From positions 24,366,001 to 24,430,000 of the forward strand of contig CM070633.1 of assembly GCA_036346255.1 (NCBI GenBank): a stretch of DNA of 64,000 nt. Direction: 5' to 3'. This stretch comes from Ampelocalamus luodianensis (taxonomy: Eukaryota > Streptophyta > Magnoliopsida > Poales > Poaceae). The notes beneath the pieces are model-generated. The model was not told the origin of the DNA. It did not search any database and saw nothing but the letters and a program-made list of their open reading frames with translations. Shown here in pieces: positions 13,478-24,635 of the stretch (its first letter is position 1; each line of letters begins with the position of its first letter). A program made the translations under genes and the position numbers.

Positions 13478-14067
13478 CCGACATTCGCAGTTTTCTTGGG
13501 CTTGCGGGCTACTACCGCAGGTTCATCAAGAACTTCTCCGAGATTTCTAGGCCTATGACTCAACTTCTGAAGAAGGAAAAGAAGTTCGAATGGTCAGCTG
13601 ATTGTGAACAAAGCTTTCAGATTCTCAAAGAATGCTTGACCACAGCTCCAGTGCTCATTCTTCCAGATGTTCACAAGAGTTTTGATATTTACTGTGATGC
13701 ATCTCGCCATGGGCTCGGTTGTGTGCTTATGCAAGAGGGCCGAGTAGTGGCTTATGCGTCAAGACAGTTGAGACCTCATGAGGCTAACTATCCCACTCAT
13801 GACTTAGAGCTTGCAGCAGTTGTTCATGCTCTAAAGATTTGGCGACATTACCTCATCGGTAATCGTTGCGAGATCTACACCGACCACAAGAGTCTCAAAT
13901 ACATCTTCACCCAAGCTGATCTGAACTTGAGGCAAAGAAGATGGCTTGAGTTAATCAAAGATTATGACATGGGACTTCATTATCATCCAGCAAAAGCCAA
14001 TGTGGTGGCCGATGCATTGAGCAGAAAATCTCAATGCAATCGTTTATCTGTAATCCCTTCTTGGTAG
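13478..14067 (+). pseudogene. gypsy1 pol: end of RT and RNase H
   Basis: It resumes exactly at the RT connection as TDIRSFLGLAGYYRR. RNase H follows with FDIYCDASRHGLGCVL (catalytic Asp near 13690-13700), VVAYASRQL, THDLELAAVVHALK (catalytic Glu), IYTDHKSLKYIF and VVADALSRK. The frame is open to 14067. It then ends at a stop where the pol linker should continue, so the integrase has to be read in another frame. Confidence 0.9.
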
Positions 14068-14079
14068 GCTTGTGTCTGC

Positions 14080-15138
14080 CATGCAACAATTGCAATCGAA
14101 ATAATTGAAGAAGGTTCGCTCGCTGCCCTAAGTGTGAGTTGTACACTTGAGGACCAGATTAGAGAAGCCCAACAAACTGACGCAGAAGTGGCTCAAATCC
14201 GAGAGGCAATGAAGAAACACAAAGCCAAAGGTTTTAGAGAAGATTCACAAGGCACCCTGTGGTTCGGGAACCGATTGGTGGTGCCGTTTGATCAGACTTT
14301 GAGAGGGAAAATTCTCAAAGAGGTTCATGACTCTAAATTCTCTATTCACCTGTAGTACCAAGATGTACCAAGACTTGAAGAAGAGGCTCTGGTGGAGCCA
14401 AATGAAGCGACAGATCGCTCAATTTGTTGTCGAGTGTGATGTATGCCAAAGAGTCAAAGCTGAGCATTTGAAGCCAGCTGGTACTCTAGATCCCCTGCCC
14501 ATTCCCAAGTGGAAATGGGAAGAAGTTGGCATGGATTTTATCACCGGCCTTCCAAGGACTCAAGCTGGGTCCGATTCCATATGGGTGATTGTCGACCGTC
14601 TGACGAAAGTTGCTCACTTTATTCCTGTCAAGACCACTTACACTGGTGCCAAGCTAGCAGAGTTGTACATCTCCAGAATTGTTTGTCTCCATGGTGTACC
14701 AAAGGTGATTGTTTCAGATAGAGGTCCTCGCTCACCTCTCATTTCTGGAAGTGCTTGCATCAAGCAATGGGGACCAACCTATCTTTCAGCTCAGCTTATC
14801 ACCCACAAACTGATGGACAAACTGAGAGGGTAAACCAAGTTTTAGAAGACCTTCTCCGAGCTTGTGTGCTGTCCTATAGCAAAAACTGGGAGAAGTGTTT
14901 GCCATTTGCGGAGTTCTCCTACAACAACAGTTTCCAATCCAGTATTCAGATGTCACCATTCGAAGCATTGTATGGGAGGGCTTGTAGGACACCCTTGAAC
15001 TGGTCCGAAGTCGGGGAGAGGCCATTTATGGCCCAACCTTGGTGGAAGATGTTGAAGAACAAGTTCGTGTCATTCGCGAACGACTTAGGACGGCTCAATC
15101 ACGTCAGAAGTCGTATGCCGACCGTCGTCGTCGCGAGT
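14080..15138 (+). pseudogene. gypsy1 pol: integrase
   Basis: Frames alternate. The zinc-binding His pair lies near 14326-14350 and the Cys pair (CDVCQRVKAEH) near 14435-14468. The catalytic core shows VGMDFITGLP near 14526, VSDRG near 14715 and HPQTDGQTERVNQ near 14800, giving the three acidic DDE residues. It continues through NWEKCLPFAEFSYNNSFQ to PFEALYG near 14975. Frame changes near 14350, 14740-14830 and 15040 break it as written. The overlapping open segments are 14134-14355, 14327-14833 and 14755-15141. Confidence 0.85.
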
Positions 15139-15530
15139 TGAGTTTCAAGGTGGACGATCATGTCTATCTTAAAGTCTCTCCTATGAAAGGAGTTCATCGT
15201 TTCCAAATCAAAGGTAAATTAGCAGCTCGCTATATTGGACCTTTCCGTATCCTAGCCAAGTTGGGATCGGTGGCCTACCAGTTGGAGTTGCCACCATCAC
15301 TTTCAGACGTGCATAACGTTTTCCATGTCTCCCAACTCAAGAAATGTCTTCGAGTCCCAACGGAAGCAACTGAGTTGGACGAACTCGACTTGAAACCCGA
15401 TCTATCTTATCGAGAGAGCCCGACTCGTATCCTTGAGGAAACTGAGCGCAAGACGAGGAATCGTAACATCAAGTTCATCAAGGTTCAATGGAGCAACCAC
15501 ACAGAAGATGAAGCAACTTGGGAACGTTAA
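15039..15530 (+). pseudogene. gypsy1 integrase C-terminus and chromodomain
   Basis: The reading frame has QKSYADRRRRELSF near 15105, then RYIGPFRILAKLGSVAYQ (GPY/F motif), HNVFHVSQLKKCLRVP, and a chromodomain IKFIKVQWSNHTEDEATWER ending at a TAA at 15528-15530. Related copies continue several codons beyond this Arg, so the stop is probably a secondary change trimming the last helix. The chromodomain identifies the element as a chromovirus. Confidence 0.88.
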
Positions 15531-15757
15531 GACCGAATGTGAGCGGCATATCCAGACCTTTTCTCTACATGAAGTGCCTTCGTATCAAGAAAGGAAAGGT
15601 AAAACCTATCAATATATATAAAAATAATTTCATTCTTATAGCATAATTATAACATGTCAACACTACCTTTGAAGGAAATCAAGACAACATAAATTATAAC
15701 TCCTAATGAAAACTTTCTAATTCTTCTCCACCCAGATCTCGGGTCGAGATCTTTTGT

Positions 15758-15768
15758 AAGGGGGGAGG
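15758..15768 (+). other. gypsy1 polypurine tract
   Basis: AAGGGGGGAGG lies two bases before TGTCACAGCC, the start of the 3' LTR. Confidence 0.85.
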
Positions 15769-15770
15769 TT

Positions 15771-18700
15771 TGTCACAGCCCCAACAATTAAAATGGATTA
15801 ATGTGTATTTTATTTGCATGCATTATTGATTTCAAAACACTTCCATATTATATTGTACTTGAAAAATCTAATTTGAGGTGAACATACACATCAAAATTCA
15901 CATTTCACTTCAAATCAGTGATAAAAGTTGTGATCATCATCTGGAACCAATTTATTTAAATACTAAAGTAATTATCATGAATTAATATAATTTTTCCAAA
16001 ATTTTGGGGACTAGTTTGAACCTAATTAAAATTCAAACAACATATATAAACATACAACATGTTTGAATTTAAATGTCACAAATTTTGATATGAAAAGTGG
16101 TGTTCAATAATTTTTATAAATACTAGGTCATCCCAGGAACACCCTTGATTTATTTTAGAATTTTTAGAATTTTATTTCTATAGTTAAAGCCTCGGTCAAA
16201 CTTGTTTAGCCGTGGTCAAACTGAAATCAAACTCGGGCTCGTTACTGTTGCACCGACTCGACCCTGGCTCGAGTCCGACGCGCCATCTTGGTTTCACCCA
16301 CCGCTTAGCCGCACTCACTCATGTACCGTCGGATCGTGATCGAAGGGCTCAGCGGAGTTGGTTGTTCGGACAACTTCTAACGGCCACGACATCCTGACCG
16401 TCCACTTTTAATCAAACGGCCGAGCCACACCGCACTTTCTCACTCTTCTGCCGCTGAGCTGCGGGCCCCGCTGGTCAGGCCTTTCTTCCACCTCGGGCAA
16501 AGCGAGCCACGAACGAGGCGCCACGCGCCGCGAGCTCGAGCCGCCTCCGTCACCCCCGTGACTCCACCGCCTCTGCGACCTATCCCCGAGCATCTCCACT
16601 CAACGCCGTGCCCACCTCTGTCATCTCCCAAGCATATTACCCTTCGCACCACTCCTTTTTCGCCATTCTCCTCTCGGTGGCCGAGGAAAAGAAGTCGTTC
16701 TTGCTTTCTTCTGGGTAAAATCCGCGCGTCTTGTCCCTTGGCCCCTATTTTCCATGCCTTTTCCATTTTCGCTCATTTGAGCCTTTGTCATTGCTTGTAG
16801 GATCTGGGGCAGAACCGAGCTCTCGGCCGCTCCAGAGCACGCCCCGAAGGCCATCTTCGTGCCATCTATAGCTCCGGTGAGTTTGGTTGTCAATCTAGCA
16901 CGTCACTTTGCGACATGAGGCACAAGCCACGTTTTCCGTCAACCAATTTGGTTGATACTTCATAGGATCGCAGGAAATCGAGTTTTCTCCTTTGACGGCC
17001 GTAAAGCCCTAGTTTCGTTCTCGCCTCCGACAGGGTGAGTGTTTCACCGATCCTTTGTGTTGGCACCATCTCCGTACTCTACTTATCCTTTTCGGCACCT
17101 TCGTGACTTTTCTTTTGCACAGAGTGTCTCCCTCCGCGTGGAGCCTTGTACCGCCGCCGCCATTAACGACGGCAAGGAGCCTCTAGTGCTCCTCCGCCCC
17201 CAACTTCACCTCAGTGAGCTTCACGAGGGCCCAGGAGCCTGTTTTGGTGTCGGTTTTCTCTGGAGGGGCTTCTGCTTTGAGCGCCCTCAGCACCCGTACA
17301 CTCCTCCTCCGCTCATCTCCGTCGCCGGCGCGCCACCGTACCTCTCCGTCGGCAACGACCTCGCCGGAAGGTAGCCCTCCCTATTCTCTTCCTATTTTGC
17401 CTCGGCCCAGCACCCTCCGGCCTCCCCTCGCCGCCGGCGGGCTCGGCAATGTCACGGGCGCGCGTTTCCTCTGTTGTCGGATTTAGTCCGAAAGCGATGG
17501 CGTGTTTAATTAGCAAAATCTCAGTTTAATTAGCGTAAATAATCGCTTAGTTTCTTAATGACTGTCCTTAAAGGATTGGTAAGTCCTTGACATGTGGGCC
17601 GGTATGTCCTTTTAAGTGAATGTGTAGATCGTAGTATACGTTTTCTATTCAGGGATCACGTATTCCTTGTATGTTAGGAAGGAATCTACGTTTTATTAAA
17701 ACAGAAGACGTATTCCTCAGAATACGCCTCCACCCTAGTTTCGGCAGAGACCAAGTCAGCTTTGACTGGGTCAAACCTTGACCGCGGTCCCCTCTGTCAG
17801 TGGCCGTAGCTAGCTCAGCCCTGGTAGAAAAAGTAATAAGTACTTTATGAAATTCGAAATCTAATAACTGGTACGCTGAAAATTGGTATTAACTTTGAAA
17901 ATGCATAACTAAATCATTTTAACTCCAAAATGGGTGAAACCACTTCTGTTAGTTTTCATATTTAATGAACTTTGTATTAAAATTGGTTTTAACCTTGTCT
18001 CTGTAACAGAGAGCATTAATTTGGAAAATGGGCTATTAACACTATTATTTTTACAAAAGAAAAAGGCTGATAACTTCAAAAAGTCATAAGTAATTCTTGG
18101 AAACTCCAAAAATAGTAAAACCAGTTTTGGTAATTTACTTTTCAAATGAGGTTAATTATAAAAATGGTTTCGAACTTACCTCATCACAGAAACTCTAGTT
18201 TGAGGAAAATGATCCATAAGGGGATTATTTTTACACTATTAATGCTGATAACTTTATAAATGAATAACTAAATCATGAAAACTCCAATTGGAGCAAACTC
18301 AACTGTTTTGAACTTGTGATAATATTGCCCATTTATTCATGTAACCCTTGTATACACCACTGCTCTACAAAATTTCACTTCGTAATTAAATTGCTTAAAT
18401 GGAGACATATCGAAGTCTGAAATTCAAACTACCATAACTTTCACATACTAAATCAAAATGAAATAATTATTTCACCAAAAATCATCTAAAATCATGACTT
18501 AGCTACTGTAGAAAAATCATGCATTTTGAAGCATTTTGATTTTTGAGGTATTTCTCGATGTTTATTCGGTATTGTATTTATCTAGATATCGAGCCCATTG
18601 ATATTGACTCCTACGCAACTGAGAGCGAACAACTTAGCTACCTGCAAGGCAAGCATCCTTCGAACTTTCTTTTTGCATCATATTTGATCCCAATTTTGTT

Positions 18701-20470
18701 AGGATAGATGCAATGATAATTGCTTGCATGCTATTTTGATAATGTCGCTATTTTTGTGATGAATAGTTAGACACATCCTATTATGTTGTCATTGTGGCTA
18801 TCCATGAATTATTCCATTGCTGAAACGATATGATAGGAGGTGTGAAGTTATATTGTTCGAGTTTGCTTAGCCATGCAAGTCTAGAACCGGTAGTTGATTG
18901 TCGGGAATAACCCGACAATTATGGGATAAACACAACTCTCATTATATACTTTTGTTTCAGATCTTCGTACCTGTTTTACAATTTAAATTTTGTCATTTTA
19001 AATGAGCTTTTAGTCTGGACAAGTGTTGGTTAGTGATGGTGCTTTGTGCACGAGATTGGGTATGTGGTTGGACTTGTTTGGACAATTAAGGACCGAACTT
19101 TGGTAACGTCGTTGATTCAAGTATTTTCGTGCTACCATACGCAGTATATGGGTGCTGTATGGTTAAGTAGGGGGAAGGTTCTATTGTGTTAAGTCCCATG
19201 GTGGTGTAGGGGCATTTGTGTTTGATCATTTGTCTTTAGGAGCCGACGTAATGTTCTATAGTGTGCATGGTAGCACCAATTACCCTTTATGTTGCGTCGG
19301 TATTTCCAATATAACTTGTGAGCCCTTAGCAAGTGCTATACGCTGCTTGTACTAAGACCGAAACATCTCACATGGGGGACTTAGCTCAATAGGATTTTCT
19401 TGCTGAAAATGACCGTATCTCGATTCTCCCCGGCCAGCATACCAAAGGAAGTGTGCCATTATCCGGAGGCTTACGGGCTAATCGAGTCGTGTGGGTAAAG
19501 TAGTACACCCTGCAGGTATAATCTATTCGAATAGCGTGTCCACGGTTATGGACAACCGCTTGAGTTCGGGAGTTACTATTGTTAGACTTGAAATTAAAAT
19601 TGTGGGTGAACTCGGTAATTAGCATGAATGGGATGTTTATGCTTATTGTTGTATCAAAGTGGGCAGCCACTTTGTTATTTGTATGTTTAATTTGTTACTT
19701 AGTTCATTACTTATTCACATGTTTACTTCTACTTCAAATCTGATTTTGAAATGGCACTTGAAAAACTAGTATGTGTAGGTTGTACATTGTTGCGTCACTT
19801 TCGCAAAACTAAGCCAATATGAGCCTTCCTTTGAATGACCTTATGCATAACTATTTTTATTTGTGTAAGACATGCGAGTACTCTTTGGTACTCAGCCAGA
19901 TGTTTGCTGGCTTTTACAGGTGAGGACGATATTGAGGTTGAGGAGTTCGCCGGTGTCGATTTAGGTGACACCGACGAGTAGTATGCTATCTTCTAGCTCC
20001 CGATCGGTTGTCGATGGATTGTGGGCATACCATCGTTGGTCCTTTTGGTTTATTTACTCGCTTCGCTATAAACTTGTTAAATTTGGCCGGTCGGCCCTTA
20101 TGTAATTGTACTCTTAGAACTGTGTTGTAACTTTTGTACTATTTATGTATGATGGTTGTATGGATGTGACTAACGTTGTAATGAGGGTATGATTATATTG
20201 GTCACTGATCTTGGGAGCCAATATAGGTCATACTCGCTGTTCTTGGATTCCTATTTAACTCGCTAAGTGTAGTGCTTGACTTGTTGGAGAACCGACAATC
20301 ATGTAGTGCTAGCAGGGGAGCAGCGCGCATGGTCGTCGGGGCTCTAGAATTGAGTTGAGTCTCTCACTTAGACCGAGTTAAGTTGGAATCCATTTACCGG
20401 AGATCCCGAGTTATGTCCCTAAGACCTTGATTAGTCTCGGTCTTAAGGAGATAACCCCGGGGTCCCCACA
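15771..20470 (+). repeat. gypsy1 3' LTR, 4.7 kb
   Basis: It starts TGTCACAGCC after the polypurine tract and ends GGGGTCCCCACA. Its identity as an LTR is supported by 24636-28902, a minus-strand solo copy of the same family with matching ends and its own target duplication. It is GC-rich at about 16200-17500 (likely promoter and leader) and AT-rich after that. It carries the roughly 181-bp unit in reverse sense (CATAAC or variants at 17904, 18085, 18263 and 18433). Hairpins include GTCGG/CCGAC near 18899 and CAAAGTGG/CCACTTTG near 19655. Open stretches inside it are not conserved proteins. Confidence 0.88.
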
Positions 20471-20677
20471 GCTGTCCAGAGAGCAACCGAACGCCATTGA
20501 TGGCATTTGAAGCTTTTCAAAACCCATGAATTACTCCACCAATCTTCACGAAATCACTAGCATCCAATCCCCAATGTCTTGACTCCTCCATTCTCGGCCA
20601 TTCCCTTCATTTTCGCACGCGTTTTCAACGGAACGCGCTGCTGTCCACCATGATAACTGCGCCTTGATCTCCTCGTC
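20471..20677 (+). repeat. H1 host fragment 1 (old LTR-like sequence)
   Basis: Sequence between the end of gypsy1 and the next solo LTR. It joins 23039 onward when the TCGTC duplication is collapsed. No coding seen. It is read as the 5' side of an old long LTR whose start lies left of the window, beyond gypsy1. Confidence 0.45.
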
Positions 20678-23033
20678 TGTAACACCCCAGCCCGTCACGA
20701 GCTTGGAATGCTACCAACCTATACTAAACAATTGAAAACTAAAGTCACTTTATTAAAATTTTCGGCAGAACCTCCCCTAAGATAGTAGCAAGCTGGGGGT
20801 TCCAACATAAACAAGTGAATCATAACTCCAAATCTCTTCATCCAAAATCCTCACTAATCATTATAATTATGATAAACAACTAGATCATGAACCAAAAGAC
20901 TAAGGAGTGCTACTCATCATTATTACAAAACTCATTGCATGAAATCTATTCATAAGTCAGACTTAAGCAGTTTGCTCATTTATTAACTAACAGTCCAAAT
21001 GTTATCAATATAATAGTTGGGTGGCAGTGTGTGCAACTGGATCAAGCCTACTTTCCCCCCATGCATGACGTTCTTGCAACGGTACCTAAAAACATAATGA
21101 AAACAAGGGTGAGTTCAAGAACTCAGTAAGTACCACAAATGAGACGCTACAACAAAATTAAAACATCAACCTTCAATTCTACATATTACACGAAATATTA
21201 ACACATAGAGCATGAATGCAGACATGCAATGCAATCTTTTCCTTTTTCACTCTTTTGCGCACTACACCGGTAGTGCGGAGCAAGCAACCGTCGCTGCAAG
21301 CCCATGCCTGTGCTCGCAAGCACAGGGACCAATTGCCCTATACTCCACAAGTATAGGGGACCTCAAGCCCACACTCCGCAAGTGTGGGGATCTTTGCCCA
21401 TCGTTATGCGATGGGGATCCCTCCTCAATTGCCCACATTCTGCGAATGCGGGGATCTCAATCATGCATCTTTACGTATGCTCCAATGTACATATAAATCA
21501 TAACATAGTTGCATGATGCATGAACAACACTAGTACTGTACACGAAGTACTACCAATCATATCATAAGCTGGCATCACTTTTAACCACATCTCACACTAT
21601 CTTTTGCACGTATCTATACATTCATCATCTTTAACAAACACACCATACTACCAACAACATGTATCAAGCACGTTTAATATCTTTAACAAACATATCAATC
21701 TATCAATCAATCACAACTATCAATTTCCCATTACCAGCAAACAATGTCAACCATCCATAGTTATTCTGTTTGTTAGGGTACTTGCCTCAACCGCGTGAGA
21801 ACGGTGGATGCGAAGTAGGTGCTACCTCCGGAACCAATCCCCCACCTAAGAATACATTTAAAATATTTCTAAGACAATGGTAATATACCGAATAAACTAT
21901 AATAGCAAGCACGAGATAACAAAAGCTTGAAACGTGACCCCGACTCCACTTTTCCTACATGCTGAAATAACCCTTCTATAACAGCCATAATGTAAAATTC
22001 GTAACTTTTAGTACAGGCGTCCAAATGAGGTGATCTTAGACTTAATTGAAAGGTTATTAAATTCCCCATCTAAGTCTAGTTGGTGGCATCTCCTGATTCG
22101 GCCATTAACAACCCCTAATATGTCTTCTAACAGAACATCGTTTTCGCGTCAGGTTTTCTGGACAGTACACTAAAACCACCATAACTTTTGCTATGAAGGT
22201 CCAAATCTTGTGTTCTTTATCTCTATGAAAAGGTATGGAAATTACCTACATTTTTAGTTATATTGATATCCCCTGATTATCCATTTAAGTAGCAGTTTTA
22301 ACCAGATCCCCACAGACTGCTAGAAACTGACAGATTTGCCAGGCAGCGATACTAAAAAATTCATACCTTTCTAACCGTTAATCGGATTTGGGCGTTCTTG
22401 GCGGCCACTGAAAACTAAGAACATTATCTACACAACTCTAGGAGATCAAAACTCCTAATTCGGAATCTAAACACACGAAACTGACCACGCAATAATTTGG
22501 ACAGAACACGATCTATTAAACCAACGCAAATCAATCTACCAAACGACATCAGCCGCAACTACTACACATCAACCAACGAAGAACACGCGACGTTACCCTT
22601 GTAGAATCGCAGCAAGATGATGAACTCTCCCCGCGAAGTTGATTTCCTCTCCTTTCTTCACTTGATCGGCAGTAGGGAGCACCAACGGCGAGGAAGGGAG
22701 GCACCAATGGAGGGGAGCACCACCATGGAGGAGAGGGCGTGCTACAGTGATGGCGGTGGCACTGTAGCTACAGTGCATCTAGGGTTTCCCCCTTCCTTTT
22801 ATTGGTGGCCAACCCCTCATGGGCCTCCTGGGCCAAGGCCCGAGGCCCAAGTTGTCAAAAAACTGCAGAAACCCCCCTTTTTTATGTCTAATTTCTCTTT
22901 TGAACGCTTTCTTTTGTAGAATAAATCGGAGTATTACATTAAAACCCCTCTTTCTCCTGTTCAACCGCTTTGCTAAAAGAAATATTCTTCCGATTTAATT
23001 ATTCTCTCCCGATTTAATTTTTGGGGTATTACA
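20678..23033 (-). mobile_element. Solo LTR, 2.3-kb family, minus strand
   Basis: In plus orientation it starts TGTAACACCCCAGCCCG and ends GGGGTATTACA. It is flanked by TCGTC on both sides (20673-20677 and 23034-23038) with no internal domain. It shares the roughly 181-bp unit (anchors at 22000, 22180 and 22362). It also shares the hairpin array (21304-21456) with 29359-44665 and 53864-56169. Confidence 0.93.
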
Positions 23034-23038
23034 TCGTC

Positions 23039-24635
23039 CCTGCCCCCTCCACCCCTAAAAATAGGAGCACGGTGAGCCCTCCCTTCACTCATCTCATTCC
23101 CCCAATTCTTGGCTCCACTCCTCTCCTCCTCTCGCCGTAGTCCAAGTTTGATGCTTGCCGATAGAACGCCGCTTCGTCACCGATATCGTTGCAAGTAGTG
23201 GAGCTCCTCCGCCTTCGTCACCATCTTTAGCATTGCGACATCGTGCACTACGTGGTGCTCCCGTGCCCTCACCGGCATCGTCGCCGGAGCATCGCCGCCA
23301 CCGTGCGCCTCCATGGCCGCCGTCGCCACCGCCGGCCATCCCTGACTGTGCCGCCAGCTCCTACGGCCTCGTCTCGGGGTAAGCGACCCATTTTCCCTGT
23401 CGCCGGCTATCCCTCTCTTTTCCTTCACTGGCGTCGTCCATTTTTCCTCCATGGCTGAAGCTCCAAGCTTTGTTCTGTTCGCTGTTAGAAGATAATGAAT
23501 AGTATTAATTATCTAGTTATGCTTCATGCTTTGTACATGAAAATTTTATTTTTCCAAAAAAATGTTCTCTCTCATACAAGTTCCAAATCCATTGATTCTT
23601 CCCTCTAAATTCATATGAATTCATCCTCTAATTTTCAATGTTTATTTGTAATTTTATTTATTTTCTGTTATTTATTTGCTCCATTTTGCGCGTCTCCTCC
23701 GCCGCCTGCCATACTTCGCTGCGCCGCCACCTTCTATTCCTTCCTAGGGTCCAGGACGACCCATCTTGGTGGTTCTTGGCTACCACCATCCCTCACCTCG
23801 CCGGAGCGCCATCACCTTGGCCGAAACACTCCTGTAGATTGCCTCTCCTAATTGATCTCTTGTCATTGGCCCTTTCCTCTTTGCTTCACTGGTTACACTT
23901 GCATATATGGTCCTGATGTCACTCTCTATGTTTGATGTTAGACTCACTGTGTTGTTTGTCTAATAACTGAAGCATGCATGTTGTTTTGTTTGTCCAACAA
24001 TCGAACACATGCAACAGCTAACAACCTGGACGTGCATATGTGTGCACATACAACCTCTTACACTGGCATGTGGACCGTTGTTGTCAGTCCCTCAGTTCCT
24101 TGCTTCAATTTTGAAGTCAGTCTGGCCTAATGAATGATTTCCAATGAATAGTTCAAATTCGGAATTCTATTATTTCATGTGACATTCAACCTTCCAGAAA
24201 TTCGTTCTCCCTCATACGAACTCCGATTCCATTGTTTCAAATTCCTAAATTCATATAAAGTCGATATCTTCGTTGTAGTATTTATTTTATAATTTTTGGA
24301 TTTAATTTGGAGTTCATTTGAATGTTATTTGAATTTTGTTTGAATTTGGCTTATTTTCGCGTATAGATTTCGACGACTTAGGAGAGTCAGATTTCGACGC
24401 CGTTTGAGAGCAACTAATTGAGCAAGGCATGTTATACCTTTGACCATGTTGATTCCATTATTTCAAATTATTTAAGTTCTGTTTTAAATTACTATTGTAT
24501 GCTTATTTCTATTCAATGCAATTTAAATACCTTTTTAAATTATAGTTATGCCTAAATCCTTTGTACTACCAACTTTGACATTGAATCAAACATACCTTGA
24601 CACCTTAGATGAAAATCTAGTTTATACAATAGTAT
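23039..24635 (+). repeat. H1 host fragment 2 (LTR promoter/leader-like region)
   Basis: It begins with a TATA-like CTAAAAATAGGAGC (near 23055), followed by a C-rich stretch and GC-rich leader-like DNA (23090-23460). AT-rich sequence follows. The layout matches the promoter, leader and AT-rich order of the gypsy1 and gypsy2 LTRs. A GAGCAACTAATTGAGCAAGG stretch (near 24405) resembles the motif at 33324 in gypsy2. Short open stretches with no recognisable domain are present on both strands and are not called. Confidence 0.45.

Larger units (their letters stand above)
1..20470 (+). mobile_element. gypsy1: Ty3/gypsy chromovirus, left end outside window, split by a nested element
   Basis: The parts read in the order gag, protease, RT, (nested insertion 1983-13477), RNase H, integrase, chromodomain, polypurine tract, 3' LTR, which is the Ty3/gypsy order. 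The integrase ends in a chromodomain and the LTR is 4.7 kb, which fits the Tekay/Del-like chromoviruses of grasses; the lineage name is inferred, not searched. The nested element lies between CCGAT (1978-1982) and CCGAC (13478-13482), and the RT/RNase H linker reads across this break. The 5' LTR must lie left of the window. The sequence GCTGT just after the 3' LTR (20471-20475) should be one copy of its target duplication. Confidence 0.9.

Noticed and set aside
17313..17516. Arg-rich minus-strand open stretch in the gypsy1 LTR
   Set aside because: It lies in the GC-rich leader of the LTR and has only compositional bias.
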